Positions 20,100 to 29,902 of a DNA stretch of 45,861 bases are shown here, piece by piece (positions within the stretch are counted from its first letter, which is position 1; every line of letters begins with the position of its first letter). This DNA comes from Phoma sp. XZ068 (Eukaryota; Ascomycota; Dothideomycetes; Pleosporales; Didymellaceae): assembly GCA_004835665.1 (NCBI GenBank), contig RBKR01000032.1, positions 1-45,861 on the forward strand, read 5' to 3'. Position numbers and translations under genes: made by a program. A model generated the notes under the pieces. It was not told the origin of the DNA. It searched no databases and saw only the letters and a program-made list of their open reading frames with translations.

Positions 20100-23000
20100 A
20101 TGGATTCCTCCCCTTGGATAACCCTTCGTAAGAGAACTGTAACCTTACATGAGCCTGTCGTCGGTTCGTCTGGCGCAGTCGCGCTAGACAGTAAGCCATC
20201 GTATATTCTTTTTATAGGCAAAAGATTGAAGACCGTACTACTTGACAAACTACTTGGCGGCACTGGGTCATTGCCTGTACACAAAGATGTCTACCTCCGA
20301 TGTTCACAGGATTTGTGCATCGATGATACCCCGCTGGTGATTATAGACGCTGGGGTGCAGAGTCCGCGCCTGCCAGAATCAGACGACTTAATAACAGATA
20401 ACAAAAAGAAATCATGGGTACTACCCGCTGAGTGGCATACCGATGATGCGGTACTGTTTGCGAAAGGCATTTCGATTTTCTCAAGCGTCATCTGTTGCTT
20501 TGTGGACGATATGGGCGGTCTAACGGCTGTTGTAAGATGGTTAGCCGGACAAATAAAGGCCCCGAAAATGTCCGACCTAGCGGCACAGCCTCGCGTCCTG
20601 CTGATCGTACAAACGTCGTCAAATAACTTTGATGAGCGCAATGCTACGCAACAAGTGAATCGACTGGTTAGGAAAGCCATAAAGCAGGCCAAACAATCTA
20701 GCGACCCAGAATTGGATCAGCGCAGGATCAATCGTCACTTTGCCTCGCTAGAAGTCTTCGCTTTGCAAGATGCCGAAACCACTATTGTGCAAGCAACAGC
20801 ATTGAAGAACCGTCTTTCTGCAATGTCAAAAGCATCAATGCGAGAGCGAGAGTCTGCTCATATACAGTTCAATTTTCGTCATTTCTTGAACTTATCAAAG
20901 CAAATTTTGGACCTTGTGTTCAGTAGTGGCCCTGGAGAAGGAAAGATCCTTCGCCTTGCGAGCGCATCACGACCATGTGGCTTCTCCACAGATCTGTTAG
21001 AGCACTGCCTCACTGACTTTCTAGAACAAATACCGTCGGAAGTATGGCTCTGGCATTTTGTAGCACCTCTGATTGGATCTGCACTCATGCTGGCTAGCTA
21101 TCCACCAGGTGCCCATGGTGGGTCTTGAAAATTTGACGCTACCAACAGAGCTGCGCTGACATTAACAGATTTTGCGCCGGACTACCTGTTCAAAGAGTTG
21201 TACCTGGAGCCCTGTCGTGCCGCCATATCCTCATACTCTGCTAATAAGAAAATTCAAGACCAGTTCTTGACGGCCGTCCACAAAGAGTTCCAGGCTAGTT
21301 TCACACGACGCATCACCTTGGCTTTGCCTGCGGCAGAGGTGCACCGCCAGACCCTGAAAAAGCACCATCGTGGCCTGGCGAAGCTTAAAAGCCATCGATC
21401 TTGTTTTTGCTGTTTCATGCAGATGCCCGAGAAAGTTCTCGCGTGTGGTCACGCTCTGTCCGATTCGTGTGTCAAAATCTTCGGAACACGCTCCAAGACC
21501 GAGAAAAATTCTTACCAACTTTTCAAATGTGTTTTATGTGACGTAAGCCATCAGAAAGTAGTATTCCGCTTCGTTCCACCTACTGCTGGTATCCGACGAC
21601 TTAGTGTTGACGGGGGTGGCGTGAAAGGCATTATACCACTGATGTTTCTTCAACACATCGACGCCTTGCTTGCGCCGCTTGGGCTACCAGTACAAGACTA
21701 CTTTGACTTGGTTTGCGGGACTTCAGCTGGTACGCCTAACACTCCTGGGCTCATTGCGATGCTAACATGACAGGTGGACTTGTTGTTATTGGTCTGTTCC
21801 TTCTACGATGGAGTGTTTCTGATGCCATCAAGCGCTTTGAAGATGTTGCAATAAAAACCTTTGGCAAAAGAGCGACCTTTATCTCGAGAATTATGCGACT
21901 CCTTGTGGCCTACGTACAGGACGGCCAATATAGTCTCGAGGCGATCCAAGGGGCTTTCCAAAAGACAATCAACTCTCCACTGCAAATGTTCAACCCCTTG
22001 CGGAACGACACCAAAGTGGCCGTCACCACCACCAGTGTGAAAGACTCCTCGCCGTGGCTTTTCACGAACTACAACGCTGGCAAAAGACCCAGTGGCTCAG
22101 GTCAGCATTTGTGTTCTAGTGCTGAGATATATTTGCTCATCTAATCAAGGTTACGATATTGCGCGCGCTGAGAAGGCTCGAGACGATGTTAGCATAGGAG
22201 ACGCGTAAGCATAGAGATCAAGTACCGTCAATGTCTTGTACTGACACCTGAAGGGCATGCAGCACATCAGCAGCCCCATGGTCCAGACTCCGGCTCTGAT
22301 TGATAAACATTGACTGACTGCAGTATAGGTTCTTTAAACCCCAAGTCGTGGGTAAAATAGGCACATTTCAAGACGGAGGGTTGCTCCACAACTGCCCGTC
22401 CGACATCGCAGAATGGGAGACTAGGTTTGTGTGGCCCTCTAAGCCGGATTATCCAGATTTTGCACTCTCCCTTGGAACCGGAACATTGCCAAAAGAGGGC
22501 ACTGGAAATCGATCAGAAAAGGGGTTCAGCATCGCGAACCGATTTCTACTTCGGGTCTTCAACAGCTGGAAGCACTGCTTAAATGCCCAAAAAGGTTACG
22601 ATCGGTATATAAATTCTGTTCCCCGGGAGTTACGGCCACGCCACCATCGCCTCAGCATTGAGTTTAATGGACTTGAGCCTGGTTTAGACGATGCACTTAA
22701 GATTCCAGAGATTAAGAAGAGTGTTGATAAAGCGATAGAGCTGGAACAAGGTAGTATTACTGCGCTTGTTGATGCAATCATCGCGTCAATGTTTTACTTT
22801 GAGCTAGATGGTCCTCCAACTCTGGAAGCTGGTGTGTTACAGTGCTCCGGCCATATCTACTGCCGTGCCGACTTACAAGCTGATGGCATCCACTATTTGT
22901 ACAAGCGACTTCAGGACACATCATCGTGGTTCTATATCCAAGGTCATCCCGTCAAATGTGTTGACTATATACCAGAGAGTCTGCCGCCATTTAAGAGACG

Positions 23001-23265
23001 GGTGTGTTTTCAAGCTAAAATAGAGGATGAGCTTATTACAATGTCAATTCGAGGTATCACAAGCACATCAAAGACTATAAGCGGCTTTCCTACAACACTT
23101 CAGCAGCTGATTAAAAATCTACGTCTGGACAGCCCTTTTGGAACAGTCGATCATTCTACGGATGAGAAACCACTGCCCATGATACCAAGGAAGCGGAGGA
23201 GAAGCGTTAGCCAAGGAGATCGGCGTAACCCAAAGCGAGCTTGTTCCAGCGTATACAGTACATAG
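20100..23265 (+). CDS. Patatin-like phospholipase with RING-like zinc finger
   Basis: Six exons (20100-21117, 21169-21729, 21774-22100, 22150-22204, 22254-22280, 22329-23265) join to exactly 975 codons with no internal stop. ATG 20100 (MDSSPWITLRK) is preferred to the upstream in-frame ATG at 20013. Residues 1-410 form an N-terminal region of unknown fold. Residues about 417-465 hold a Cys/His cluster (CFCC, CGH, SDSC, CVLC) like a RING-type finger. The patatin domain follows: DGGGVKG oxyanion hole near 486, GTSAGG nucleophile elbow (Ser) near 525 and DGGLLHNCP (catalytic Asp) near 678, so the Ser-Asp dyad is complete. Exon 5 is only 27 nt and codes the conserved TSAAPW stretch. The C-terminal 300 residues end in a basic KRRRS tail. 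Patatins hydrolyse acyl lipids; fungal patatins with such N-terminal regions are linked to immune-like NLR systems and are a classic Starship accessory family. Confidence 0.92.
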
Positions 23266-23400
23266 TCTAATAGATTTATGTTTTACAATTATTACCGTTT
23301 ACTAAAAGTGAAGGTAAAAACTAACATTACTCTATTATTGAAATATAGACCTGTTATAGATAACGCTTCTCCTCTCGACTGTAGCGAAGAATAACACACC
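23266..23400 (+). other. 3' flank of the phospholipase gene
   Basis: AT-rich sequence follows the stop codon; no defined polyadenylation signal was identified. Confidence 0.3.
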
Positions 23401-23830
23401 TCTACCCAGCTACCTGTACAGGAATTGTGGAAGTATAGGTATATTCTTAACACAGGTTTCTCCTCTTTATAGACACCTAAAAATAGTTCTATACTACCTG
23501 TACAGGAATAATAGAGGTATAGATGTATTTTAAGAACAGATTTGTACTCTATACAGGTACCTAAAAACCGGTTTAAAGCTACCTGTACCGGAAAAGTAGC
23601 GGTATAGATATATTCTAAAAACAGGTTTATTTTCTATACAGGTACCTAAAAACAGTTCTAAAGCTACCTGTACCGGAAAAGTAGCGGTACAGATATATTC
23701 TACAAACAGGTTTATTTTCTATACGGTACATAAAATTTTAAATATAGTTAGAAGTAGTTCTATACAAGGAGTATAGAGTTAAGGGTAGATCTTAAGCTAC
23801 CTGTGTAGGAAGAAGTGTATTAAAATTTCA
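23401..23830. repeat. AT-rich tandem repeat array, about 85-bp unit
   Basis: The block CTACCTGTAC recurs at about 23410, 23494, 23579, 23664 and, degenerate, at 23796. The first four are spaced 84-85 bp. Each unit also carries TAGCGGTA- or TAGAGGTA-like, AGATATATTCT-like and CAGGTACCTAAAAA-like segments. CTACCTGTAC and the later GTACAGGTAC-type segments are inverted relative to each other, so each unit could form a hairpin. Copies 3 and 4 are nearly identical. No ORF of note lies inside. The array sits between the phospholipase gene and a minus-strand gene. Confidence 0.7.
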
Positions 23831-23975
23831 TTGTGTATAAGAAAGGCATATCGTCTGATACAATTGTCTGATCAAAATGCTAAGGAACTGGAGAGAGTTT
23901 GTTTAGACACTATAGCTCTGAAACTGATGAAATTGATTCACTATAATACACACAAGCTTTGCTTGCTGCGCTGCG

Positions 23976-25392
23976 TTATGACCTTCGCCTTTTTGAAGGG
24001 CGATAATGGGCATAAATTCCAGAAAACATCTCCGAATTATCCGACACGTCATCCATACAGGTACGAAGCTTCTCCAACATAGGCTTGACTTTGGTGCACT
24101 CCGATACAGACAGCCAGTATTCCATGAGGTTGACGTAAGAATCGCGCAGCATACGCATATCTTCCAATGATATCGTTGCCTTGTCTCGACAAGTGCGACC
24201 GGTTTCTTTTACCAACTCATCGTGCTTCTGGACCATCGCCTCCACAGCCGCCTCCGAGTGCTCCCGCAATTCGATCCAGTAAGCCTCCTGCTGGTAAAAC
24301 CCTGATATCAGCTCCTTCAGCACCTTCTTCCCATGCTGCGCCCATTCAACCTCTCCTTTGCGCTCCACTCTAGCTCTTTTACGAGAACTCGGTTTTCGCA
24401 AAACAGTCTGCTCGCTTGATTGAACCTCGTTACGGTGCGTGGTAGTCTTAGGAGGCGCATTGGTTGTCGTCCTGTCATCATCGGTCTCGTCGTCGATTAC
24501 AATAGGATCCGAACTCTTTGATCCCGTCCCTGATAAAGAATGCGCCGTGGGCACCACAGAAGTGGCCGTTTTGCCAGGCTGGCTATTGGAGCCCTTTGAT
24601 TTTGATATTTCACAGGATTCTGTGAGTGGAGATGATTGTTGGAGTGCGAAAGTATCTGTCAGCTTCAGACTCGGCCCCGAGGCAGATGTTCGCACGACTG
24701 GTAAGAGATTGCTGTTCTTCATAGTCTCGCCCACTGAAGTGTCAGACGCAGGTATCGCAGAACGTTCATCGCATGATGACACCTGACATCTAGAACGTCT
24801 CCCGTCACTCTCTTGATCTGAACGAGAGTGGTTCTGGAAAGAAATAACGTCAACTTGCGACATGGCGGGTGTTGGAGGCTTTGGAGCCGAGGGACTGAAG
24901 CTCAGGGCTGCGACCGCTGACATGGAAAGCTTTGGCGGCTTCGGGGTTGAAGGACTGAAGCTCAGGGCTGCGATTTCTGACATGGCGAGTGTTGGAGGCT
25001 TTGGAGCCGAGGGACTGAAGCTCAGGGCTGCGACCGCTGACATGGAAAGCTTTGGCGGCTTCGGGGTTGAAGGACTGAAGCTCAGGACTGCGGTTTCTGA
25101 CATGGAAAGCTTTGGTGTTTTGGTATTCTCGCAATTGCATATAGCGACGTCCATAGGTGCATCGAGTAATGGTGCAATAGTAGGTGCTCTTGGGTTGAGT
25201 GCATGTTGCGGAAGCAGCTCTGCAGATATGTGCGTGTCCTGCACAAACTCGAAGGACTCCATTGCCTGTCAGTGTTAGCCATGCTACGTTGACAGGTCAG
25301 AACTGACTTACATTCACATCAGTACTGAAGATTTCGCTACGCCACATATCTTCATTGAATAGTAGGTCGAAGTCAAAAAAAGTCTGGTCCAT
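23976..25392 (-). CDS. Repeat-containing nuclear-type protein with SUMO-interaction-like motif
   Basis: Exon 1 (25392-25312, MDQTFFDFDLLFNED) and exon 2 (25265-23976) join in phase over a 46-bp intron to give 456 residues. Residues about 75-170 hold near-identical tandem repeats built on LSMSAVAALSFSPS..PKPP. A Ser/Thr-rich linker follows, then SSDPIVIDDETDDD, a typical hydrophobic-acidic SUMO-interaction motif, and a basic stretch SSRKRARVERKGE that could be a nuclear localisation signal. The C-terminal 130 residues are helical and end in a KRRRS tail like the one ending the neighbouring phospholipase region (KRRRS). The acidic-hydrophobic N-terminus (FFDFDLLF) resembles an activation-domain-type motif. 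No DNA-binding domain is visible. The frame is fully intact. The family is not recognised; a nuclear role is inferred. Confidence 0.7.
24862..25110. repeat. In-frame tandem repeat, two 120-bp units of two 60-bp halves
   Basis: Two higher-order units of about 120 bp (24862-24981 and 24982-25101) are almost identical, and each is made of two related 60-bp halves (20 codons each). All lengths are multiples of 3, so the reading frame of the 23976-25392 gene is preserved. This pattern points to recent unequal crossing over or replication slippage. Confidence 0.75.
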
Positions 25393-25621
25393 GGTGTATG
25401 GTGATTTGGTCAGTTCCAAAAGCACGGTGGTGACTGGCCTTTTATGGTCAACGTGTACCAGCCGTGGTCGCCTACATACCACGTGAGGTTGTCTGTCTTG
25501 CGAGATGTGGGAACAACCTCCTACTCACCCGAGACGCCGATCGTTATCCACGCCTCAGACTGTCGTCGGACTTCACCTGAAGGATGGTTCAATTCGTTAA
25601 CGTATCTGCTTAGCCTCTCTC

Positions 25622-26077
25622 CTAGGCTCTTTTTGCATGAATATCGTAGCTATCGGTGATCTGAATGAAACCTTTGCCGCCGTGGTGAACATCTGCCGGA
25701 GCCAATATCCTCTTCCAGCACCGTAAACAGGCTGTGCCATGGCCATCAGGATACATCAATTGTTGGTGATTGGCTTTGTAATTATAGAAAGTGACATCCG
25801 CATGAATCTTACGATGCAACGTGCTATCACAAGGCGGCAACCACGCCATGCTGTGGGCTTCAGACAGCCAGTAACGAAGCCCCTCCTCCTCTTGCATGAG
25901 GCCAAGATGCTTTGTGCCTTGGATGATGATGTGGCTGCGCACATACAGATGACGCTGTGCCATCGTGCGGGCTTTGATAGCCAGTGATGAGCCATCTCTT
26001 GGTTTCGCATAAGTCCGAGATGCAACTTTCTCTTGAATGGAAACGTGACTGCGGACGGCTGGCGGCAATGAAAGCAT
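25622..26077 (-). CDS. Unrecognised ORF
   Basis: A 151-codon uninterrupted minus-strand ORF contains RYWLSEAHSMAWLPPCD, HADVTFYNYKANHQQLMYP and CLRCWKRILAPADVHHGGKG. It has no known domain, signal peptide or clear intron signals, and an overlapping ORF in another frame (25756-26103) is nearly as long. It could be real but is weakly supported. Confidence 0.25.
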   Translation of the reverse strand: MLSLPPAVRSHVSIQEKVASRTYAKPRDGSSLAIKARTMAQRHLYVRSHIIIQGTKHLGLMQEEEGLRYWLSEAHSMAWLPPCDSTLHRKIHADVTFYNYKANHQQLMYPDGHGTACLRCWKRILAPADVHHGGKGFIQITDSYDIHAKRA

Positions 26078-26435
26078 ACCAAGGGCTTCAATTCGCCAGT
26101 CATGAGATCACCTGCACCCTACGCATAATGCCGAGATGCACTGAGCCACGGAGTGCGATACAGTTGCACAGGAAGAAGCCAAACCTGCATTATGCACTGA
26201 AATCGATTGGGTGTTGAGACAGGAGATCAAAAATAGTCCCGTATTGGTTTCATTGAGGCGGTATTGACAAGCACGGAAGTGCTAAGAATGGACAGTCCGA
26301 TGGGACGTGAATTGCCACTGAGATCAGGGAGAAGTCTTAGCTCAATACGACGGCACATATGGAAGACCGAAGGGACTGGGTCACAGGCATATATAGAGCA
26401 GCCAGTCTTCCAAAGCGACTGAGCAACCAGCACAA
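26078..26435. other. Intergenic, nothing recognised
   Basis: Short ORFs on both strands lack motifs. The region lies upstream of the next plus-strand gene and presumably includes its promoter. A TATATAGAG element lies at about 26391-26399, some 40 bp before ATG 26436. Confidence 0.3.
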
Positions 26436-27353
26436 ATGAGTTCCCTCAACGCAAGCCCAAAGCCCCAAGATTACAACACGTAAAGCTTCTTCTCCAAAGA
26501 AACGCTCTATATGCTAATCCTCACCAGCGCTGCCCCTAGCCTGTACTTTTTCCTGGTCTACACTGACGAACCTGAGGATGGAGTGTTCTTTGTTGACCTC
26601 GGCAACCTCTCCCCGGCCTCTACGTTCTGTGACCAGAACACTGCGAAGAAATCCGAATGCAGGCAACATGATGGTAGTATTTCGATTTCTGGATCTACCA
26701 CCAGGTACGTGAGGCAGAGCTGCATCAACGAAGCTTATCTAACTGGTTTCACAGACATCCGTAACCTCATTTACGAGCTTTGCCTTGGACTCATGTCCAT
26801 CCGGATGAAGAGCCGCCGTGCTGTCCATGTTGAAGGAAGTGGGTATCGCAGCCTCACACAAGTTTCTCGGCAAACTCGTGCTGAGTTCCACCCTTTGTAT
26901 CTGATTAAAACCACCATTTCCACTGAGCGCGACCCAGGTGCCATGGTTTGTTAAGGATCTTGTTCCAAGATCGTTAGACCTAAAAGGCACTGTTACGCTT
27001 GTAATTGACATAAGTCAACGTTTCCGCGAAACTTTGGATCTACTGCCAGTCCTTCGGTCTATAGCAGGCCGCGAAGAGATTCAAGTTCAGTTCGAATTCC
27101 GGAGCGGAGATTGGCACCCAAAGATGGCGGAAGTGCTAAATATCAGCAAAAGTCACAGTGGCAGGCATTCATTTCCAGAGTGAAGCACATATACATCGTA
27201 TACAGATACCTATCCATTGAATTTCAAGAGAGAGGGTTTGTGACATGGAAGGCAAGATCAGACGTTGCTTCTGAGAATTTTTGGGGCGACCTGGGTTTCA
27301 GAGTGCAAGAGAACAATCACAATTGCTTGGAGCTGAGTTGCGCAGCGCCCTAG
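26436..27353 (+). pseudogene. Fungal F-box/2EXR-like protein, frame broken
   Basis: ATG 26436 (MSSLNASPKPQDYN) is joined over a 48-bp intron (26480-26527, with a TGCTAATCC branch) to a segment reading AAPSLYFFLVYTDEPEDG. The diagnostic block is DIRNLIYELCLGLMSIR followed by TQVSRQTRAEFHPLYL, the pattern of the large fungal family whose members carry an F-box/2EXR-type domain (LP.EIRN.IY ... VCRQIRAE..P.Y). Coding then shifts at the AAAA run near 26908 into PFPLSATQVPWFVKDLV and shifts again at the AAAA run near 27150 into SQWQAFISRVKHIYIVYR, ending at 27353. F-box proteins recruit substrates to SCF ubiquitin ligases; here the function is unknown. With both shifts undone it reads as one protein of about 280 residues. 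Confidence 0.55.
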
Positions 27354-27776
27354 GTTTGGTCCTCGTCATAGGTAGTCAGTGGGTCGGCAGCTCAAGTGGG
27401 TGCTGAGGTTCAAGATATCCGAGTATTTTCCGATGCCGAACATTTACCGAAGGCACGTGATGCGACAGTATGTTGAACTGTCTAGTGCTATGGATGCCAC
27501 TGAACGAGGGGTGGGGGAACGCAGAAACCTCAATTGCTGAGCAGCAGTCACTACGAGCGTTCCGTTCCTGTATTCAGAATGGCGTTCCCTGCAAGCGCCT
27601 GCTGTGCCACCAACATGCGCCCACATAACCCCCCCGCGCCTCCACCCTGCATCGCTTCGGTTTAGTGGGTCGTACCTGCCGTCAGACAACAGTCTCCAGG
27701 TTTTCGACGATCGCAACTGAGAACAGGAAGCTGTAATTCGATGCCACTGAGGTACTCGCACTACCAGCAAACTGCT
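27354..27776. other. Intergenic up to the pogo insertion
   Basis: Only overlapping short ORFs without motifs are present. The stretch ends at the TA target dinucleotide (27777-27778) of the first pogo-like element. Confidence 0.3.
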
Positions 27777-27778
27777 TA

Positions 27779-29900
27779 CCGTGATGCACCGACCAACGCC
27801 CGGTTTCGGCCAACGCCCGCATCAACACCCTCACAGGCACCACAAAAATGAAGCTGTAGGGCCACACGCAATAGTCATTATAGCGAGATTTCTTGGTAGA
27901 GTAGTCTATAGACCTGTATGAACAACTCTCTCACTCAAACTTCTTAGGCGCTTTGATCTTACGCCCGCGGCTGTTATACGTAGGTGAAGGCGATGGGGTG
28001 CGCGGCGCGGCAGCAACACCACTTGCAGCACCCACAGCGTCACCCACAGGCTTCTGTTTCTTACGAGGTTTTACAGCAGCCTTCTGTGAGGCCTTGCGCT
28101 TACCCAACTGGGGCGATTGTATAGCTTTAGCAGCGTCGCGCTCCTCCTTCTTGCGCTGCTTTTCTGCTTCTGCCTCGGCCTTCTTGCGCTTGCTCTCCTC
28201 TTGCTTCTCCCTCCACGCCTTTGACTTGCGCTCTTTCTCTAACTTGTTCTGAAGTGCAGTGTTGGCTCGCTTCTGCTGACGGTCTGCTTTTGCAGCTTCT
28301 TCTTCAAGTTTCTCACGCTCGTTGACCTTGTTGCGATAGCGAGCTTCTCGCACCTTGCGAGGAGAGAAGAACAGAGGCTTGTTGTGGTACTCTTTGCGCG
28401 GTTGAAGGTCAAGCGGCTCGCCCTTCCTTGAGCGCTTCTTCTTATTTAAAACTGCTTTGCGCAAGTTCTTGTTCTCAAGGTTGAGCAGCTCATTTTGAAC
28501 TGAGAGCTTGTGCAAAGTACGGCGCAGCAACTGAGCGTCCCTCTCATTGTTGTCGTGAACTGCAGACTTGAAAACTCTGTCAACTTTGCGCCAATCTCTA
28601 CCTTCAAGGCCTGAGAGTGAGCTAGAGTTGCTACTATTGTTGTTGTTGTTGCTCCTGAACCGTTTAAGTACTCGATCGGGGTTGAATGGTGAGAGGCCTG
28701 TTGTCTCAAAAGCACTTAACACAAGCTTCTCGCGCATGGTTTTCACCCAGGCAGCCCAAAACAACCTGAAGAAGTCACCCTTCTTGATACCTCCGAGGCC
28801 TTGGCTTGCGTGGAGGTGCTGGGTTACTTCGTTGGAGTAGTTCTGAGCCAGCGGCTTGAAAGCCACAACGTCGAGCGGCTGCAGAGTGTGGGTACTGTGT
28901 GGAGGATAGATGCACAACAGTATCCTGTTCTTGTCGCAGTAATCAATGAAATCCATCGTCACATGTGAGCTGTGGCCGTCAATAATGAGCAATCGCCAGG
29001 CGCGGCGCGCCTTCTTCTTGGTGTAGCGATCAAACACCTGCTCCAGCCAGGCAACTCCGAGCTCATCGTTGCTCCAACCTGAGGGCGATGCCGCTACAAA
29101 TACCTGGTGTTTTCCTGGAGTTATATCCTCCACCCAGTTGCTGCGGATGCGCCGAGCTTTGCTGGCATAAATGATACCCGGAGGTAGAGCAGAACCATCA
29201 GCGCAAATGCTGGCCAACAGCGTCACCCACTCGCGATCGCCATCCTGGAGCGATTGCCTGCCATTCTTTGCCTTGAACGATGCCTTGGAGAAGATGCGCT
29301 TGCTCCTGCCAACCAGACCAATAGCGAAGCCCTTCTCATCCATATTGTACGTGTGCCGCGGCTTGATGGAGTATTTGGTGATCTTCTGCTGCAGCAAGTT
29401 GAAGTACGCGGTGTACTTTTGCTCAGAATCGGCAGCGTGCCGCTGCGCGTCCATGCCCGTGGTCCAATAGGGGAGGAGTCGGTCGGTGTGCTTGGTGAGG
29501 AAGCGCGTAACCCAGCTTATGTGGATGTCACAATGGCCAATGGCGGAGGCAAAATTCGCGATCATTTCACGCGTAGGAGGAAGGTGACGGTCTGTAAGGT
29601 CTATAATGTACTGCACAAGGTACTCCTGCTGTTGAGTGCTGAGTTTTGACTGGTTGTTGTTCGCGACTTCCCTGGGCTGCTGCACACCTCGATGGCGGCG
29701 CGACAGAGTTGTGCGATCAACACCAGCATTTTCTGCATAATGCGTATACACAATCTTTTCGCCAGACTTTAATTTATTGATCTGCTTAATCGCATCATTG
29801 ATTCCAGGCATGGTTGTGGTGCAATTACGCGTCAAAGGTATAGTCAAAGTGTTGTTGTTCGGGCGTTGGCCGAAACTGGGCGTTGGTCGGTGCATCACGG
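27779..29900 (-). mobile_element. Pogo/Fot1-like DNA transposon A, intact
   Basis: The element is 2,122 bp with 41-bp terminal inverted repeats at 27779-27819 and 29860-29900 that differ at one base and begin CCGTGATGCACCGACC. It is flanked by TA on both sides (27777-27778 and 29901-29902), the target duplication of the Tc1-mariner/pogo superfamily. Each TIR contains the 10-mer CCAACGCCC(G/A) twice, 17 bp apart. The transposase gene is uninterrupted. Near-perfect TIRs and an open transposase imply recent insertion. The right-hand TA is shared with the adjacent element B. Confidence 0.92.
27931..29811 (-). CDS. Pogo-like DDE transposase A
   Basis: ATG 29811 (MPGINDAIKQINKL) gives 626 residues; the longer frame to 29949 would start outside the element and is rejected. 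The N-terminal region is an HTH_psq/CENP-B-type DNA-binding region (YAENAGVDRTTLSRRH), followed by the second helix-turn-helix block ending WVTRFLTKH. The DDE core has NMDEKGFAIG near residue 156, IIDGHSSH near 276 and HTLQPLDVVAFKPL near 311, with all three acidic residues present. The C-terminal 200 residues are basic coiled coil, then GKRKASQ and a final SRGRKIKAPKKF tail shared with transposase B. It cuts and pastes at TA sites in the nucleus. No stop or frameshift is seen, so the gene may be functional. Confidence 0.93.
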   Translation of the reverse strand: MPGINDAIKQINKLKSGEKIVYTHYAENAGVDRTTLSRRHRGVQQPREVANNNQSKLSTQQQEYLVQYIIDLTDRHLPPTREMIANFASAIGHCDIHISWVTRFLTKHTDRLLPYWTTGMDAQRHAADSEQKYTAYFNLLQQKITKYSIKPRHTYNMDEKGFAIGLVGRSKRIFSKASFKAKNGRQSLQDGDREWVTLLASICADGSALPPGIIYASKARRIRSNWVEDITPGKHQVFVAASPSGWSNDELGVAWLEQVFDRYTKKKARRAWRLLIIDGHSSHVTMDFIDYCDKNRILLCIYPPHSTHTLQPLDVVAFKPLAQNYSNEVTQHLHASQGLGGIKKGDFFRLFWAAWVKTMREKLVLSAFETTGLSPFNPDRVLKRFRSNNNNNSSNSSSLSGLEGRDWRKVDRVFKSAVHDNNERDAQLLRRTLHKLSVQNELLNLENKNLRKAVLNKKKRSRKGEPLDLQPRKEYHNKPLFFSPRKVREARYRNKVNEREKLEEEAAKADRQQKRANTALQNKLEKERKSKAWREKQEESKRKKAEAEAEKQRKKEERDAAKAIQSPQLGKRKASQKAAVKPRKKQKPVGDAVGAASGVAAAPRTPSPSPTYNSRGRKIKAPKKFE

Positions 29901-29902
29901 TA
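29901..29902. other. Shared TA between two pogo elements
   Basis: This TA is both the right target dinucleotide of element A (27779-29900) and the left one of element B (29903-32047). Not a single extra base separates the two elements. Confidence 0.9.

Larger units (their letters stand above)
2020..23265. other. Starship-type accessory gene block (NLR, FRE, DUF3723, PLP)
   Basis: Within 21 kb lie a TPR part of an NLR, a ferric reductase, a DUF3723 gene and a patatin-like phospholipase. These four families are the recurrent accessory genes reported for Starship giant elements in Pezizomycotina. The association is the evidence. No DUF3435 tyrosine recombinase (captain) and no element boundary was found in the window, so this is either the inside of an element larger than 45 kb or a remnant of one. 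Confidence 0.5.

Noticed and set aside
22129..22348. Patatin gene looked broken between 22.14 and 22.35 kb
   Set aside because: Three short introns and a 27-nt exon restore the conserved TSAAPW and DGG blocks in phase, so it is intact.
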